Shown here: positions 52,010 to 61,674 of the stretch, one piece after another
Layout: each line of letters opens with the position of its first letter
Numbering within the stretch: position 1 is the first letter of the stretch
Notes under the pieces: generated by a model
Databases searched by the model: none
What the model was told of the DNA's origin: nothing
What the model saw: only the letters and a program-made list of their open reading frames with translations
NCBI RefSeq assembly: GCF_001691555.1
Contig: NZ_MAYN01000008.1
Location: 948,617 to 1,012,616, forward strand
Reading direction: 5' to 3'
DNA: 64,000 nt
DNA from: Pantoea eucrina
Lineage (GTDB): Bacteria > Pseudomonadota > Gammaproteobacteria > Enterobacterales > Enterobacteriaceae
Made by a program: the position numbers and the translations under genes

Positions 52010-54049
52010 ATGAACAGCTTTTTTAAGATCGGTATGATCGCGGGCCTGCTGCTGGCAGGCCCGTCCGTTGCCGCAGATAACATTACGCGTGCAGACCAGA
52101 TCCCGCAGTTACACGAAGAAGCCCAGCATCCCACCGTCAGCGAGCGGGTTACATCGCGCTTTACCCGCTCTCACTACCGCCAGTTCGATCTGAATCAGGA
52201 CTTCTCAGCAAAAATTTTTGATCGCTACCTGAATCTGCTGGATTACAGCCATAATGTGCTGCTGGCATCTGACGTTGCGCAATATGCGGATAAAAAAACC
52301 ACGCTCGGCGATGAGCTGCGCAGCGGTAAGCTGAACCTGTTTTACGATCTTTATAACCTGGCGCAAAAACGCCGTTTTGAGCGCTATCAATACGCGCTAA
52401 CGGTACTGGATCGTCCGCTGAATTTCAGCGGCAATGATTCCATTGATATTGACCGCGCAAAGGCGCCCTGGCCAAAAAGCACCGCAGAGCTGAACGCGCT
52501 CTGGGATGCCAAAGTGAAATATGATGAGCTCAGCCTGAAGCTGGCGGGCAAAGATGACAAAGAGATCCGTGAAACGCTGACTAAGCGTTATAACTTTGCC
52601 ATCCGCCGCCTGGCTCAGAGCAACAGCGAAGATGTATTCCAGCTGGCAATGACCGCCTTTGCTCATGAGATCGACCCCCACACCAACTACCTCTCCCCGC
52701 GCAATACTGAACAGTTCAACACTGAGATGAGCCTGTCGCTTGAGGGGATTGGCGCCGTGCTGCAGATGGATGATGACTATACGGTTATCAACTCTATGGT
52801 TGCTGGCGGTCCGGCGGCAAAAAGCAAATCGATTACCGTTGGCGATCGCATCGTCGGGGTAGGTCAGCCGGGTAAACCCGTTGAAGACGTCATCGGCTGG
52901 CGTCTTGATGATGTGGTTTCAAAAATCAAGGGACCAAAAGGCAGCAAAGTGCGCCTTGAGATCCTGCCTGCCGGTAAAGGCACCAAAACCCGGACCGTCA
53001 CGCTCACGCGTGAAAAAATCCGTCTGGAAGATCGCGCGGTAAAAGGCACGGTGCATAACGTTGGCAAAGAAAAAGTCGGCGTGCTGGATATTCCGGGTTT
53101 CTATGTTGGTCTGACTGACGATGTCAAAGTACAGCTGCAGAAACTGCAAAAGCAAAACGTTGACAGCGTGGTTATCGACCTGCGGACCAATGGCGGCGGT
53201 GCACTGACTGAAGCCGTGTCACTCTCCGGCCTCTTCATTCCGGGCGGCCCGGTGGTGCAGGTCAGAGATAACAATGGCCGGGTGCGTGAAGACAGCGATA
53301 CCGACGGCATTGTTTACTATAAAGGTCCGCTGGTGGTACTGGTTGATCGGTTCAGTGCGTCAGCCTCGGAAATTTTTGCTGCGGCAATGCAGGATTATGG
53401 CCGGGCGCTGATTGTCGGCGAACCAACCTTTGGCAAGGGAACCGTACAGCAGTATCGTTCTCTGAACCGCATCTACGATCAAATGCTGCGTCCGGAATGG
53501 CCTGCGCTGGGGTCGGTACAATATACCATCCAGAAATTTTATCGTATTAACGGCGGCAGTACGCAGCGCAAAGGTGTCACTCCTGATTTGCTGATGCCGA
53601 CCGGCGTTGAAGCAGCAGAGACCGGCGAAAAATTTGAAGATAACGCGCTGCCGTGGGACAGCATCAATGCGGCGACGTATACCAAAACCGGTGATATCAC
53701 CGCGCTGGTGCCGAAGCTGACGCAGTCCCATGCCGATCGCATTGCGCAGGATCGCGAGTTCCAGTACATCATGAAAGATATTGCGCGTTTCAATGCGATG
53801 AAAGACAAGCGTAACATCGTGTCGCTCAACCTGGCTCAGCGTGAAAAAGAGAGCCATGAAGAGGATGCGCTGCGCCTGGAGCGTATTAACGCGCGCTATC
53901 AGATGGAAGGTAAAAAACCGCTGAAAAATCTCGAAGCGCTGCCGAAGGATTATAAAGAGCCCGATCCTTATCTGGACGAGACGGTAAAAATTGCCAACGA
54001 TCTGGCGCAGCTGGCGGCTTCTCAGCCTGCTGCCACTCCGGCAAAGTAA
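52010..54049 (+). CDS. prc: Tail-specific periplasmic protease Prc (Tsp)
   Basis: Prc degrades misfolded or tagged periplasmic proteins and, with NlpI, the murein hydrolase MepS. The 679-residue protein has a signal peptide (to about residue 22, PSVAADN), a PDZ domain around GIGAVLQMDDDYTVINSMV, and the Ser-Lys dyad in DRFSASASEIFAAAMQDYG and GEPTFGKGTVQQY. It follows proQ by 20 bases. A terminator follows. Confidence 0.96.
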   Translation: MNSFFKIGMIAGLLLAGPSVAADNITRADQIPQLHEEAQHPTVSERVTSRFTRSHYRQFDLNQDFSAKIFDRYLNLLDYSHNVLLASDVAQYADKKTTLGDELRSGKLNLFYDLYNLAQKRRFERYQYALTVLDRPLNFSGNDSIDIDRAKAPWPKSTAELNALWDAKVKYDELSLKLAGKDDKEIRETLTKRYNFAIRRLAQSNSEDVFQLAMTAFAHEIDPHTNYLSPRNTEQFNTEMSLSLEGIGAVLQMDDDYTVINSMVAGGPAAKSKSITVGDRIVGVGQPGKPVEDVIGWRLDDVVSKIKGPKGSKVRLEILPAGKGTKTRTVTLTREKIRLEDRAVKGTVHNVGKEKVGVLDIPGFYVGLTDDVKVQLQKLQKQNVDSVVIDLRTNGGGALTEAVSLSGLFIPGGPVVQVRDNNGRVREDSDTDGIVYYKGPLVVLVDRFSASASEIFAAAMQDYGRALIVGEPTFGKGTVQQYRSLNRIYDQMLRPEWPALGSVQYTIQKFYRINGGSTQRKGVTPDLLMPTGVEAAETGEKFEDNALPWDSINAATYTKTGDITALVPKLTQSHADRIAQDREFQYIMKDIARFNAMKDKRNIVSLNLAQREKESHEEDALRLERINARYQMEGKKPLKNLEALPKDYKEPDPYLDETVKIANDLAQLAASQPAATPAK

Positions 54050-54068
54050 TCCTGAAGCTGGTCACAAA

Positions 54069-54094
54069 ACACCGCTACGGCGGTGTTTTTTTTT
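54069..54094 (+). terminator. Terminator after prc
   Basis: ACACCGC-TAC-GGCGGTGT-type hairpin with a run of nine T residues. Confidence 0.9.
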
Positions 54095-54269
54095 GCACTA
54101 TACTCGCTAAATAAGTGGTCTGAGCAGTCTGTAAATGACCGTCAGAGTGGAATGTAAAGTTTTGTTTTTTTAGGCACTTAAAGATTAAGGTCGCTTGAAA
54201 AGCCGCGTAATGAACATAGGATATATATCCGCGTACAAGCGCGTGCACAACTGAGGAAGAATAACATTT

Positions 54270-55151
54270 ATGATGCGTATTGCTCTTTTCCTGATCACCA
54301 ACCTGGCGGTGATGTTGGTATTCGGACTCATTCTGAGTCTGACAGGAATCCAGTCAAGCAGTGTTCAGGGCCTGATGATTATGGCGGGTCTGTTTGGCTT
54401 TGGCGGTGCGTTTGTTTCACTGCTGATGTCCAAATGGATGGCGCTGCGCTCCGTGGGCGGGGAGGTAATTACGCAGCCCCGCAATGAGACCGAGCGCTGG
54501 CTGATGGAGACCGTGGGTCGCCAGGCGCAGCAGGCTGGCATTGCGATGCCGCAGGTGGCCATTTATCACGCGCCCGATATTAATGCCTTTGCGACCGGCG
54601 CCCGCCGCGACGCCTCGCTGGTCGCGGTGTCAACCGGCCTGCTACAGAACATGAGCCGCGATGAAGCCGAAGCCGTACTGGCGCACGAGATCGCGCATAT
54701 CGCTAACGGAGATATGGTCACCATGACCCTGATTCAGGGCATTGTGAACACCTTTGTTATCTTTATCTCGCGCATTATTGCGCAGGTTGCGTCGGGCTTT
54801 CTGTCCGGTAACCGCGATGGCGAAGAGAGCAGCAACGGTAATCCGCTGGTCTACTTTGCGGTTGCAACGGTGCTGGAACTGCTCTTTGGCATTCTCGCCA
54901 GCATTATTACGATGTGGTTCTCACGCCACCGTGAGTTTCATGCTGATGCAGGGTCGGCAAAGCTGGTTGGCCGCGAGAAAATGATCGCCGCGCTGCAGCG
55001 TCTGAAAACCAGCTACGAGCCACAGGAGCCAGGCAGTATGATGGCGTTCTGCATCAACGGTAAAAACAAGTCGTTCAGTGAGCTGTTTATGTCTCACCCG
55101 CCGCTTGATAAGCGTATCGAAGCGCTGCGCAGCGGGCAGTATCTGAAATAA
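54270..55151 (+). CDS. htpX: Membrane zinc metalloprotease HtpX
   Basis: HtpX is an M48 inner-membrane protease in quality control of membrane proteins, controlled by CpxR in E. coli. The 293-residue protein has two N-terminal helices, the zinc motif HEIAH in [15 protein letters not shown], two more helices, and the third ligand region [16 protein letters not shown] saw no clear CpxR box in the 220 bases upstream. Confidence 0.96.
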   Translation: MMRIALFLITNLAVMLVFGLILSLTGIQSSSVQGLMIMAGLFGFGGAFVSLLMSKWMALRSVGGEVITQPRNETERWLMETVGRQAQQAGIAMPQVAIYHAPDINAFATGARRDASLVAVSTGLLQNMSRDEAEAVLAHEIAHIANGDMVTMTLIQGIVNTFVIFISRIIAQVASGFLSGNRDGEESSNGNPLVYFAVATVLELLFGILASIITMWFSRHREFHADAGSAKLVGREKMIAALQRLKTSYEPQEPGSMMAFCINGKNKSFSELFMSHPPLDKRIEALRSGQYLK

Positions 55152-55164
55152 CCCGGACTGACGG

Positions 55165-55196
55165 AAAAAAGGCATCACTGCGGTGATGCCTTTTTT
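55165..55196. terminator. Bidirectional terminator between htpX and yebQ
   Basis: AAAAAAGGCATCACTG-CGGTGATGCCTTTTTT, a near-perfect stem flanked by A and T runs between convergent genes. Confidence 0.92.
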
Positions 55197-55214
55197 ATTG
55201 GCACACGAAGAGCC

Positions 55215-56594
55215 TCAGGCCGCTGGCGCACGCGACTGGGTCAGCCGCACCAGACTTATCGCAGCGGCAACGGAAGCAAAGCCTCCGGCAAGGATCAAAG
55301 AGGCGTGCGTGCCGTTATCGCTGAACAGGTTGAACATCAAAGCCACCAGTGCGGCACCGGCGCTTTGTCCTGTCAGGCGCGCGGTGCCCAGCATCCCGCT
55401 GGCTCCGCCGCTGCGGCTGCGCGGGGCGGAAGAGATAATAGTGTGATTATTAGGCGACTGAAACAGGCCAAAACCGGCACCGCACAGCATCATACGCCAG
55501 ATAATATCCGCATCAGCAGGCTGCGCCGGAAGCATGGCCAGCAGAAACAGCCCGGCGGCAAACAGCGCCAGTCCCAGCCCACCCAGCAAGCCTGCGTGAT
55601 ATTTCTCAATCAAACGTCCGGCAGCCGGCGCCATCACCATTGTTGCCAGCGGCCACGGCGTCAGCAGCAGACCGGTTGCCACTTCATCCCGGCCAAGCAC
55701 ATTCTGCAGATAAAACGGCAGCGAAACCATGGCCAGCATCTGCGCGCAGAAAGAGCAGACAGAGGTGCCAATGGAGAGCGAGAACAGGGGCAGACGCAGC
55801 AGATCAACCGGTAACAATGGCACCGTCATGGTCAGCTGACGACGCACAAAGACAATCCCGATAATGAGCAGCGCCGCCAGTTCGGCCACGATCAGACTGG
55901 CGGGCTGCCCCTGTGAAAAGCCGCTCAATGCGGTGATAAGCAGTCCGAAAAACAGCGCGTTCATCACCGCGCTCGGAATATCAAATTTCTGCTGGCGCGC
56001 TTTTTGCGGATTATCGGGCAGGAACCGCAGCGCCAGCCAGAGCGCCGCAAGCCCAAACGGGATATTGATTAAAAACAGCCACTGCCAGCTGGCTACGGCA
56101 AGAATAGCCGCGGCAACTGTGGGACCGGCGGCGCTGGAAACAGCAACAATGAGGGAATTGATCGCCATACCGCGTCCGAGAAAGCGCTGCGGATAAATAA
56201 TGCGGATCAGCGCGGTGTTAACGCTCATCAGCGCGGCGCCGCCAAATCCCTGCAGCACACGCGCCACAGTCAGCGTGGTCAGCGTGGAGGAGAGGGCACA
56301 GAACAGCGACGTTGCGATGAACAGGATAAGTCCGGCCTGATAGATACGGCGGTATCCCAGCATATCCCCCAGAAAGGAGAGCGACAGCAGGGAGGTCACA
56401 ATAGCGATCTGGTACGCGTTGACTATCCAGATTGACTCAGCCGGGCTGGCGCTGAGATCGCGGGCAATTGTTGGCAGCGCTACGTTAGCGATAGCACCAT
56501 CCAGCACCGCCATCATAATACCCAGCGCAATGGTTATGATGGCGCCATAGCGCTGCGGCAGCGGAAGTCCATCCTGAGGAGCAATTGAAGGCAT
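55215..56594 (-). CDS. yebQ: YebQ, DHA2-family MFS transporter
   Basis: The 459-residue 14-TM-type drug:proton antiporter homologue matches E. coli YebQ: DGLPLPQRYGAI, AVLDGAIANVALPTIA, RVLQGFGGAALMSVNTALIR and LFQSPNNHTIISSAPRSRSG. Substrate is unproven. In E. coli kdgR lies between yebQ and yobH; here the two are 140 bases apart and kdgR is absent. Confidence 0.92.
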   Translation of the reverse strand: MPSIAPQDGLPLPQRYGAIITIALGIMMAVLDGAIANVALPTIARDLSASPAESIWIVNAYQIAIVTSLLSLSFLGDMLGYRRIYQAGLILFIATSLFCALSSTLTTLTVARVLQGFGGAALMSVNTALIRIIYPQRFLGRGMAINSLIVAVSSAAGPTVAAAILAVASWQWLFLINIPFGLAALWLALRFLPDNPQKARQQKFDIPSAVMNALFFGLLITALSGFSQGQPASLIVAELAALLIIGIVFVRRQLTMTVPLLPVDLLRLPLFSLSIGTSVCSFCAQMLAMVSLPFYLQNVLGRDEVATGLLLTPWPLATMVMAPAAGRLIEKYHAGLLGGLGLALFAAGLFLLAMLPAQPADADIIWRMMLCGAGFGLFQSPNNHTIISSAPRSRSGGASGMLGTARLTGQSAGAALVALMFNLFSDNGTHASLILAGGFASVAAAISLVRLTQSRAPAA

Positions 56595-56705
56595 AATAGT
56601 GATAAGTAAAGGAAGTGAATATCATCATGCTAATCAATTCAGCGACAGAAAGCATCGGCACAGGTGTGAAAAACACGCATTCGCTGATGCCGGCGTGAGA
56701 GAAAT

Positions 56706-56730
56706 GAAAACGGGCTCACGCTGAGCCCGA
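56706..56730 (-). terminator. Terminator after yobH
   Basis: On the minus strand CGGGCTCA-GCG-TGAGCCCG is followed by TTTTCATTT. Confidence 0.85.
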
Positions 56731-56735
56731 CAGGA

Positions 56736-56975
56736 TTACTGGTTATCAATGACCTCACCGCTTTTTTTCAGCAGTGGGCAGGCCGTTACACCGACTATGC
56801 CGCTATCAGTATGTAGATACCGGGCAGTCATGACACCGCGCGCGGTCAGATAGTTACATTCCAGGCCAAGACCCGCTGCTTTTTCAGCGCTGCCGGTCAG
56901 TACACCATAGCCAGTGAAGAGCAGGGCCAGCCACAGCAGTGCGAACAGCATGACCAGACGAATAAAGTATTTCAT
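56736..56975 (-). CDS. yobH: YobH, small exported protein
   Basis: The 79-residue product matches E. coli YobH (79 residues) in AAGLGLECNYLTARG, YLHTDSG and CPLLKKS, with an N-terminal signal or anchor helix (IRLVMLFALLWLALLFTGYG). Function unknown. I use the ATG at 56975; the frame is open to 57095. In E. coli mgrB is next to yobH, but I find no MgrB-like sequence between yobH and yebO. Confidence 0.9.
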   Translation of the reverse strand: MKYFIRLVMLFALLWLALLFTGYGVLTGSAEKAAGLGLECNYLTARGVMTARYLHTDSGIVGVTACPLLKKSGEVIDNQ

Positions 56976-57186
56976 TATTAACTCCCGAAATTGAAAATGC
57001 GCCGCTTCCGTTTGGCTATAAGCGCGACAGGCGTACCATGCCGTGCTTTGCCCGCCAATACGATCGGAGATAGCTGAAAGCGCTGTGGCAGGCAAAATCT
57101 GCTTTTGCCGCAGAAGATATCTTTTCCTGACGCAACAGGTAGAATTAGCGCCGTTAAAACTTTACCGATCGTCACCTGAGGCCGTT

Positions 57187-57462
57187 ATGAACGAATTAGC
57201 CGCAAACTCCAGCCCGCTGCTGCACTATGGTATCGTGGCACTCATTATTCTTGTGGCCTTTATCATCTGGTTTTTTGTTAATCGCGCCAGCGTGCGTGCC
57301 AGCGAGCATCTGCAGCTGCTGGAGACACTGGTTGAAGAGCAGAAAAAACAGACCGCGCTGCTGCAACGTATTGCGGAGGCGCAGGGAGAAACGTCGTCTG
57401 CTGTACAGGATGACGAGGGCACTGCCTCACGCGATTTTATCCGGCTGATCCCGGAACGCTGA
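57187..57462 (+). CDS. yebO: YebO family membrane protein
   Basis: The 91-residue protein has one membrane helix (LLHYGIVALIILVAFIIWFF) followed by NRASVRASEHLQLLETLVEE, a helical coiled-coil-like region, and DFIRLIPER at the end, all as in E. coli YebO. Function unknown. In E. coli it lies next to yobF-cspC; here a metallo-beta-lactamase-fold gene follows after 19 bases. Confidence 0.85.
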   Translation: MNELAANSSPLLHYGIVALIILVAFIIWFFVNRASVRASEHLQLLETLVEEQKKQTALLQRIAEAQGETSSAVQDDEGTASRDFIRLIPER

Positions 57463-57481
57463 TTGTAAACACGGAGAGAGC

Positions 57482-58483
57482 ATGAGCCGCAGAAATCCCT
57501 GGTACGACGCTTCAAAAGCACATCATACGCCTGACGGATTTTGCAATCCCGAAGGTGAGCTGCGTCAGCCCGGTGATTTACAGCGCTGGCGTCGTGAACG
57601 TAAAGCGCAGCATCTCCCGCCGCCGCCTGCAAACGGCTATGCGGATTTCAGCGCGCGCTGGTATCAGCCCGCCGATCTGAGCGGCAGTGACGATCGCATC
57701 TGGTGGCTGGGCCACGCTGCGCTGCTGCTGCGCCTGAAGCAGCGCTATATCCTGATCGATCCGGCATTATCGCCGCGCGCTTCGCCGTTGCCCTTTGCCG
57801 GCCCTGAACGTCAGATACCTTCGCCGCTTGATGTGACACAGCTGCCGCGGCTCGACTATGTGCTGATTTCGCATAACCACTATGATCATCTTGATCGGGT
57901 CACGATAAAGCGCCTGTTGCGCTGCTTTCCTGAGGTACAGATAAGGGTTCCGCTTGGTCTGGGCGCATGGTGCCGGAAGCGGGGCGCCCGCAACGTAACC
58001 GAGATGGACTGGTGGGAGTCTGCGAATAATCAGGAGCTGAGCATCACTGCCGTACCGGCGCGCCACTGGAGTATGCGCACGCTGTGGGATCGCAATCGCT
58101 CACTTTGGTGCGGCTGGGTAATTCGCTGCGGCACCCTCAACTTCTGGTTTTCCGGCGACAGCGGTTACAGTGATAACCTGCTGCAGATTACGCAGCGGCT
58201 TGGGCCATTTAACCTTGCTGCCTTGCCGGTTGGCGCGTATGCACCAGAATGGTTCATGCGCAGCCAGCATATGAACCCTCAGCAAGCGGTAACCTTATGG
58301 CAACATGCCGGGCATCCATTAACCATACCTATACACTGGGGCGTTTATGAACTGGCTGATGAAGCGCTGGATGCGCCTCCTGCTGAACTGATGCGTGCGC
58401 TGGCCGCCGCTGAAACGCCTCTGGCCAGGCGTTTCAGCCCGTGGCGGGTGGGGGAAAGCCGGACACTGTCAGATGTTGTATAA
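57482..58483 (+). CDS. Metallo-beta-lactamase-fold hydrolase (RomA / NAPE-PLD-like)
   Basis: The 333-residue protein has the MBL metal motif HNHYDHLD near residue 140, then PARHWSMRTLWDRN, FSGDSGYSDN and IHWGVYEL, the pattern of the NAPE-phospholipase D/RomA group. It has no signal peptide. Substrate unknown; relatives act on phospholipids in animals or have been linked to outer-membrane changes in Enterobacter. GGAGAG precedes the ATG. The short gap after yebO suggests cotranscription. Confidence 0.82.
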   Translation: MSRRNPWYDASKAHHTPDGFCNPEGELRQPGDLQRWRRERKAQHLPPPPANGYADFSARWYQPADLSGSDDRIWWLGHAALLLRLKQRYILIDPALSPRASPLPFAGPERQIPSPLDVTQLPRLDYVLISHNHYDHLDRVTIKRLLRCFPEVQIRVPLGLGAWCRKRGARNVTEMDWWESANNQELSITAVPARHWSMRTLWDRNRSLWCGWVIRCGTLNFWFSGDSGYSDNLLQITQRLGPFNLAALPVGAYAPEWFMRSQHMNPQQAVTLWQHAGHPLTIPIHWGVYELADEALDAPPAELMRALAAAETPLARRFSPWRVGESRTLSDVV

Positions 58484-58997
58484 GATTTTTCTGAGCGGCA
58501 ATGCATATCCTGTACAGTTTTTTTAACCTGTGCAGATCCGTAGCCTTATAAAAATAACAGATAAGTTCAGCAGGTTAATGCTTATATCCGGAGCGGACCG
58601 ATAATAACTTTCCCGGTTTTGGTGCAAAAGCGTTTTATAACCTGTACCCCGCAGGCTTAATTGTACACACTGTGTATTGAGAGAAGCAGGCGCTGTTATT
58701 TTACAAGGCAGAGATAAATACTTTCTCTCTGCCATAATAATGCAACATGTTTAACGTCGTGTCTGGCGCTTAACACAAATCTCCGTGCTGCCGCTGCGCT
58801 TGACGTTGTTGCAGAAAAGCGCTAATCATCAAGGGTTTTGTGCAGCATTGCCCGTTTGTGACCTCTATTTCAGGGCTGCAGAATGGGTCTCCCCGATAAT
58901 AATGTGCGGCAAGTCGACCACTGTTTAAAAATGCCTTGCCATTATTTAGCGGATATGTGATAACCATCAGCGGGTCAAACGAGGTACAGTTCTGTTT
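58484..58997. other. Intergenic region upstream of yobF-cspC
   Basis: About 510 bases with no supported gene. It should carry the promoter and a leader of the yobF-cspC unit. Minus-strand ORFs at 58523-58735 and 58770-59003 lack ribosome sites. I saw no clear structured RNA beyond short AT-rich stretches. Confidence 0.5.
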
Positions 58998-59072
58998 ATG
59001 CATGGCATCTTCAGTAAAGAAGTTTTGAGTAAAGACGTTGACGTTGAATACCGCTTCCTTGCCGAACCTTAA
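58998..59072 (+). CDS. yobF: YobF (DUF2627) interrupted by an in-frame TAA after 24 residues
   Basis: From the ATG at 58998 the product reads [20 protein letters not shown] after Met, then AEP and a TAA at 59070-59072. This is nearly identical to the N-terminus of E. coli YobF (47 residues). After the TAA the same frame goes on for 22 codons (ISASFSNVSVFSAILPSGKI, then NI) to a second TAA at 59139-59141. Those codons also resemble the E. coli tail, and the total of 47 codons is the same. YobF and CspC are cotranscribed and respond to temperature in E. coli. Either a nonsense mutation, readthrough, or a natural 24-residue form. The ribosome site is weak. Confidence 0.65.
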   Translation: MHGIFSKEVLSKDVDVEYRFLAEP

Positions 59073-59154
59073 ATTAGTGCCTCATTCAGTAACGTCTCTG
59101 TTTTCTCTGCAATACTGCCTTCGGGCAAAATAAACATTTAAAGGAATTTGCAAA

Positions 59155-59364
59155 ATGGCAAAGATTAAAGGTCAGGTTAAGTGGTTTAACGAGTCTAAAG
59201 GTTTTGGTTTTATTACTCCTGCTGACGGCAGCAAAGATGTGTTCGTACACTTCTCTGCTATCCAGGGTAATGGTTTCAAAACTCTGGCTGAAGGCCAGCA
59301 GGTTGAGTTTGAAATTCAGGATGGCCAGAAAGGTCCTGCAGCGGTTAACGTTACCGCTATCTGA
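59155..59364 (+). CDS. cspC: Cold-shock-family RNA chaperone CspC
   Basis: The 69-residue protein has RNP1 KGFGFITP and RNP2 VFVHFSAI and is almost identical to E. coli CspC ([20 protein letters not shown]). CspC is a constitutive, not cold-induced, RNA chaperone that affects stress mRNAs such as rpoS. AAAGGA precedes the ATG. It follows yobF, and a terminator follows. Confidence 0.96.
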   Translation: MAKIKGQVKWFNESKGFGFITPADGSKDVFVHFSAIQGNGFKTLAEGQQVEFEIQDGQKGPAAVNVTAI

Positions 59365-59409
59365 TTTTCTGCTCAGCCCGGGTCACTGTACCTGCTGAAA
59401 CGAATCGTA

Positions 59410-59440
59410 AGCCCTGCTCTCCGAGCGGGGCTTTTCTTTA
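59410..59440 (+). terminator. Terminator after cspC
   Basis: GCCCTGCTC-TCC-GAGCGGGGC stem followed by TTTTCTTT. Confidence 0.85.
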
Positions 59441-59502
59441 TGCTTTTTGTTACTTCTGCTTCAGGGTAAACTGCGCCGCTTATTGTTGAACCGGAGTTTG
59501 TT

Positions 59503-60309
59503 ATGTCCCTGATCTGTCCCCTGTGTCGCCAGCCATTAACCCAGCAGGCGGGCGCGTTTCGCTGTGACGCTGGTCATCAGTTTGATCAGGCCAGAGAAGG
59601 GTATGTCAATCTGCTGCCGGTGCAGCACAAAGGGTCGCGAGAGCCGGGTGACAGCCTGGAGATGCTGCAGGCGCGCCGCGCTTTCCTGGATGCAGGCCAC
59701 TACCAGCCGCTACGCGATCGCGTGGCAGCAATACTGGCACAACGGCTGACATTGCCTGCGGCTCAGATTCTGGATATTGGCTGCGGTGAAGGGTATTACA
59801 CCAGCGCCATGGCCAGCGCGCTGCCAGACGCTCAGCTCTTTGGGCTGGATGTCGCCAAACCGGCAATCCGCATGGCGGCAAAGCGCTATGCGCAGGTACG
59901 GTTTTGCGTGGCCTCCAGCCAGCGGCTGCCGTTTGCCAGTGCCGTACTCGATGCGGTGGTGCGCATCTATGCGCCCTGTAATGAAGAGGAGCTTAGCCGC
60001 GTGGTAAAACCAGGCGGTTATCTGCTGACCGTTACGCCAGGTCCGCACCATCTGCAGCAGTTTAAAGCGCTAATCTATTCGCAGGTGCAGCTGCATGCTG
60101 CAGAAGAGAAAACCTATACCGGCTTTACGCTGTGTGAGTCGCAGTCTCTCAGCTATGGCCTGACGCTAAGCGGTGCTGAAGCAGTGAGCCTGCTGCAGAT
60201 GACTCCCTTTGCCTGGCGTGCGACGGAAACGGTATGGCAAACGCTGGCAGAGGCAGAATCGTTCCACTGCGACGCTGACTTTACGCTTTCGCTGTGGCAG
60301 CGCGATTAG
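59503..60309 (+). CDS. rlmA: 23S rRNA m1G745 methyltransferase RlmA
   Basis: RlmA methylates G745 of 23S rRNA. The 268-residue protein (E. coli 269) has an N-terminal zinc ribbon ([18 protein letters not shown]), the SAM site [16 protein letters not shown], and [20 protein letters not shown]. It is convergent with yobD and overlaps it by four bases. mntP (yebN), which lies between them in E. coli, is absent. Confidence 0.95.
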   Translation: MSLICPLCRQPLTQQAGAFRCDAGHQFDQAREGYVNLLPVQHKGSREPGDSLEMLQARRAFLDAGHYQPLRDRVAAILAQRLTLPAAQILDIGCGEGYYTSAMASALPDAQLFGLDVAKPAIRMAAKRYAQVRFCVASSQRLPFASAVLDAVVRIYAPCNEEELSRVVKPGGYLLTVTPGPHHLQQFKALIYSQVQLHAAEEKTYTGFTLCESQSLSYGLTLSGAEAVSLLQMTPFAWRATETVWQTLAEAESFHCDADFTLSLWQRD

Positions 60310-60764
60310 CGGGCAGTGAGGAGCGTACGCCAGATACGCTCCAGATCATCCAGCGTATTGACCGCAATCATCAGCCGCCGTCGCTCCAGCTGTAGCAGCA
60401 GAACCCCCTCCTGCGAAAGATTAATCGCGGCAATGCGTGCATAGCGGATCCAGATTCCGTTATCAAACAGCCCTTTCTGCTTCAGCAGCAGCACCGGACG
60501 GCGCAGCCAGCATAACCAGAATGTCAGTGCACAAAGCACCATAATCAGCGTTGTCGTCAGCGGCGACCCCGCATTGCTGACATTTTTCCACAGCAGAATC
60601 AGCAGCAGTCCGATAAAAATGGCGCTATCGGGCAGGTGACGTCGTCGCAGTGCGACCCGCAACAGGGTAACGCCTTTACGGCGCGGCAACACCGCTTCAT
60701 GGTAAATGGCAAACAACAGCAGAGCGGCAATGCAGAGTATCAGCAGCAGATCGGTCAGCGCCAT
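60306..60764 (-). CDS. yobD: YobD, UPF0266 membrane protein
   Basis: The 152-residue protein matches E. coli YobD in length and sequence ([53 protein letters not shown]). Three membrane helices lie in the first 100 residues. Function unknown. The second of two adjacent ATGs (60764) is better spaced from GAGGA and gives the E. coli length. Confidence 0.9.
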   Translation of the reverse strand: MALTDLLLILCIAALLLFAIYHEAVLPRRKGVTLLRVALRRRHLPDSAIFIGLLLILLWKNVSNAGSPLTTTLIMVLCALTFWLCWLRRPVLLLKQKGLFDNGIWIRYARIAAINLSQEGVLLLQLERRRLMIAVNTLDDLERIWRTLLTAR

Positions 60765-60814
60765 CATAGTTCCTCTTCACACTGCCTGTGTCATGCGTCT
60801 GGCCTGAAAGCGGC

Positions 60815-61660
60815 CTACAGTCCCAGCAGGCCAATCCAGTAACCAATTATGCCGATAACAAAGAAGCCGATGATGATCCAGAGCGCATTGACTTTGCGGC
60901 GCAGCAGCCACATACAGCCGAATGTCAGCAGCAGCGGGATCAGGCCTGGCATAAGCTGATCGAGAATAGACTGAACGGTGGTGACCGTGGTTTTACCGGT
61001 CTGATCGGTGATGCGGGAGACCACCAGCGGCACATTAACGTGCGTCCACTTATTGACCAGAGCGCCCATCACAAACAGGCCGAGTATCGATGCGCCTTCG
61101 GTAAGCTTCTGCAGAAAACCGCCGCCCATATCGCTGACAATATCAACGCCTTTGCGATAGCCATAGGCAACGCCATAATAGCGGGTCAGCAGGCGGGCAA
61201 CGTTAAACAGTACAAAAAACAGCAGCGGACCCAGCAGGCTGCCGCTCATGGCAATACCCGCACCAAGCGCGGCAAATACCGGCCGTACGGTGCCCCAGAA
61301 GATGGGGTCGCCCACGCCTGCCAGCGGGCCCATCAGGCCCACCTTTAATCCGTTAATGGCGCCATCGTCAATTGCGGCACCGTTTGCCCGCTGCTCCTCC
61401 ATTGCCATAGTGACGCCCAGTACCGGCGCGGCTACATAGGGATGCGTATTGAAAAACTCCAGATGACGCCTGATCGCCTGTTTACGTGCGTCGTCGTTTT
61501 CCGGATAGAGGCGACGGATCACCGGTACCATAGAAAAGCAGAAACCGAGCGCCTGCATGCGTTCAAAGTTCCATGATCCCTGAAGCAGATTAGAACGTAT
61601 GAACACGGCGCGCACATCACCGGAAGTGAGCTTTTTCGCTATTCGCGTGCTGTCAACCAT
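60815..61660 (-). CDS. manZ: Mannose PTS membrane component IID
   Basis: ManZ is the IID subunit of the mannose/glucose/glucosamine phosphotransferase system. The 281-residue protein has QGSWNFERMQALGFCFSMVP, GLMGPLAGVGDPIFWGTVRP and a hydrophobic C-terminus, nearly identical to E. coli ManZ. Last gene of manXYZ, 14 bases after manY. Confidence 0.96.
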   Translation of the reverse strand: MVDSTRIAKKLTSGDVRAVFIRSNLLQGSWNFERMQALGFCFSMVPVIRRLYPENDDARKQAIRRHLEFFNTHPYVAAPVLGVTMAMEEQRANGAAIDDGAINGLKVGLMGPLAGVGDPIFWGTVRPVFAALGAGIAMSGSLLGPLLFFVLFNVARLLTRYYGVAYGYRKGVDIVSDMGGGFLQKLTEGASILGLFVMGALVNKWTHVNVPLVVSRITDQTGKTTVTTVQSILDQLMPGLIPLLLTFGCMWLLRRKVNALWIIIGFFVIGIIGYWIGLLGL

Positions 61661-61674
61661 AGTGGCACCTGTTC

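Noticed and set aside
58770..59003. 77-codon Cys-rich ORF on the minus strand, considered as an MgrB-like gene
   Set aside because: No signal or membrane segment, no ribosome site and no MgrB motif.
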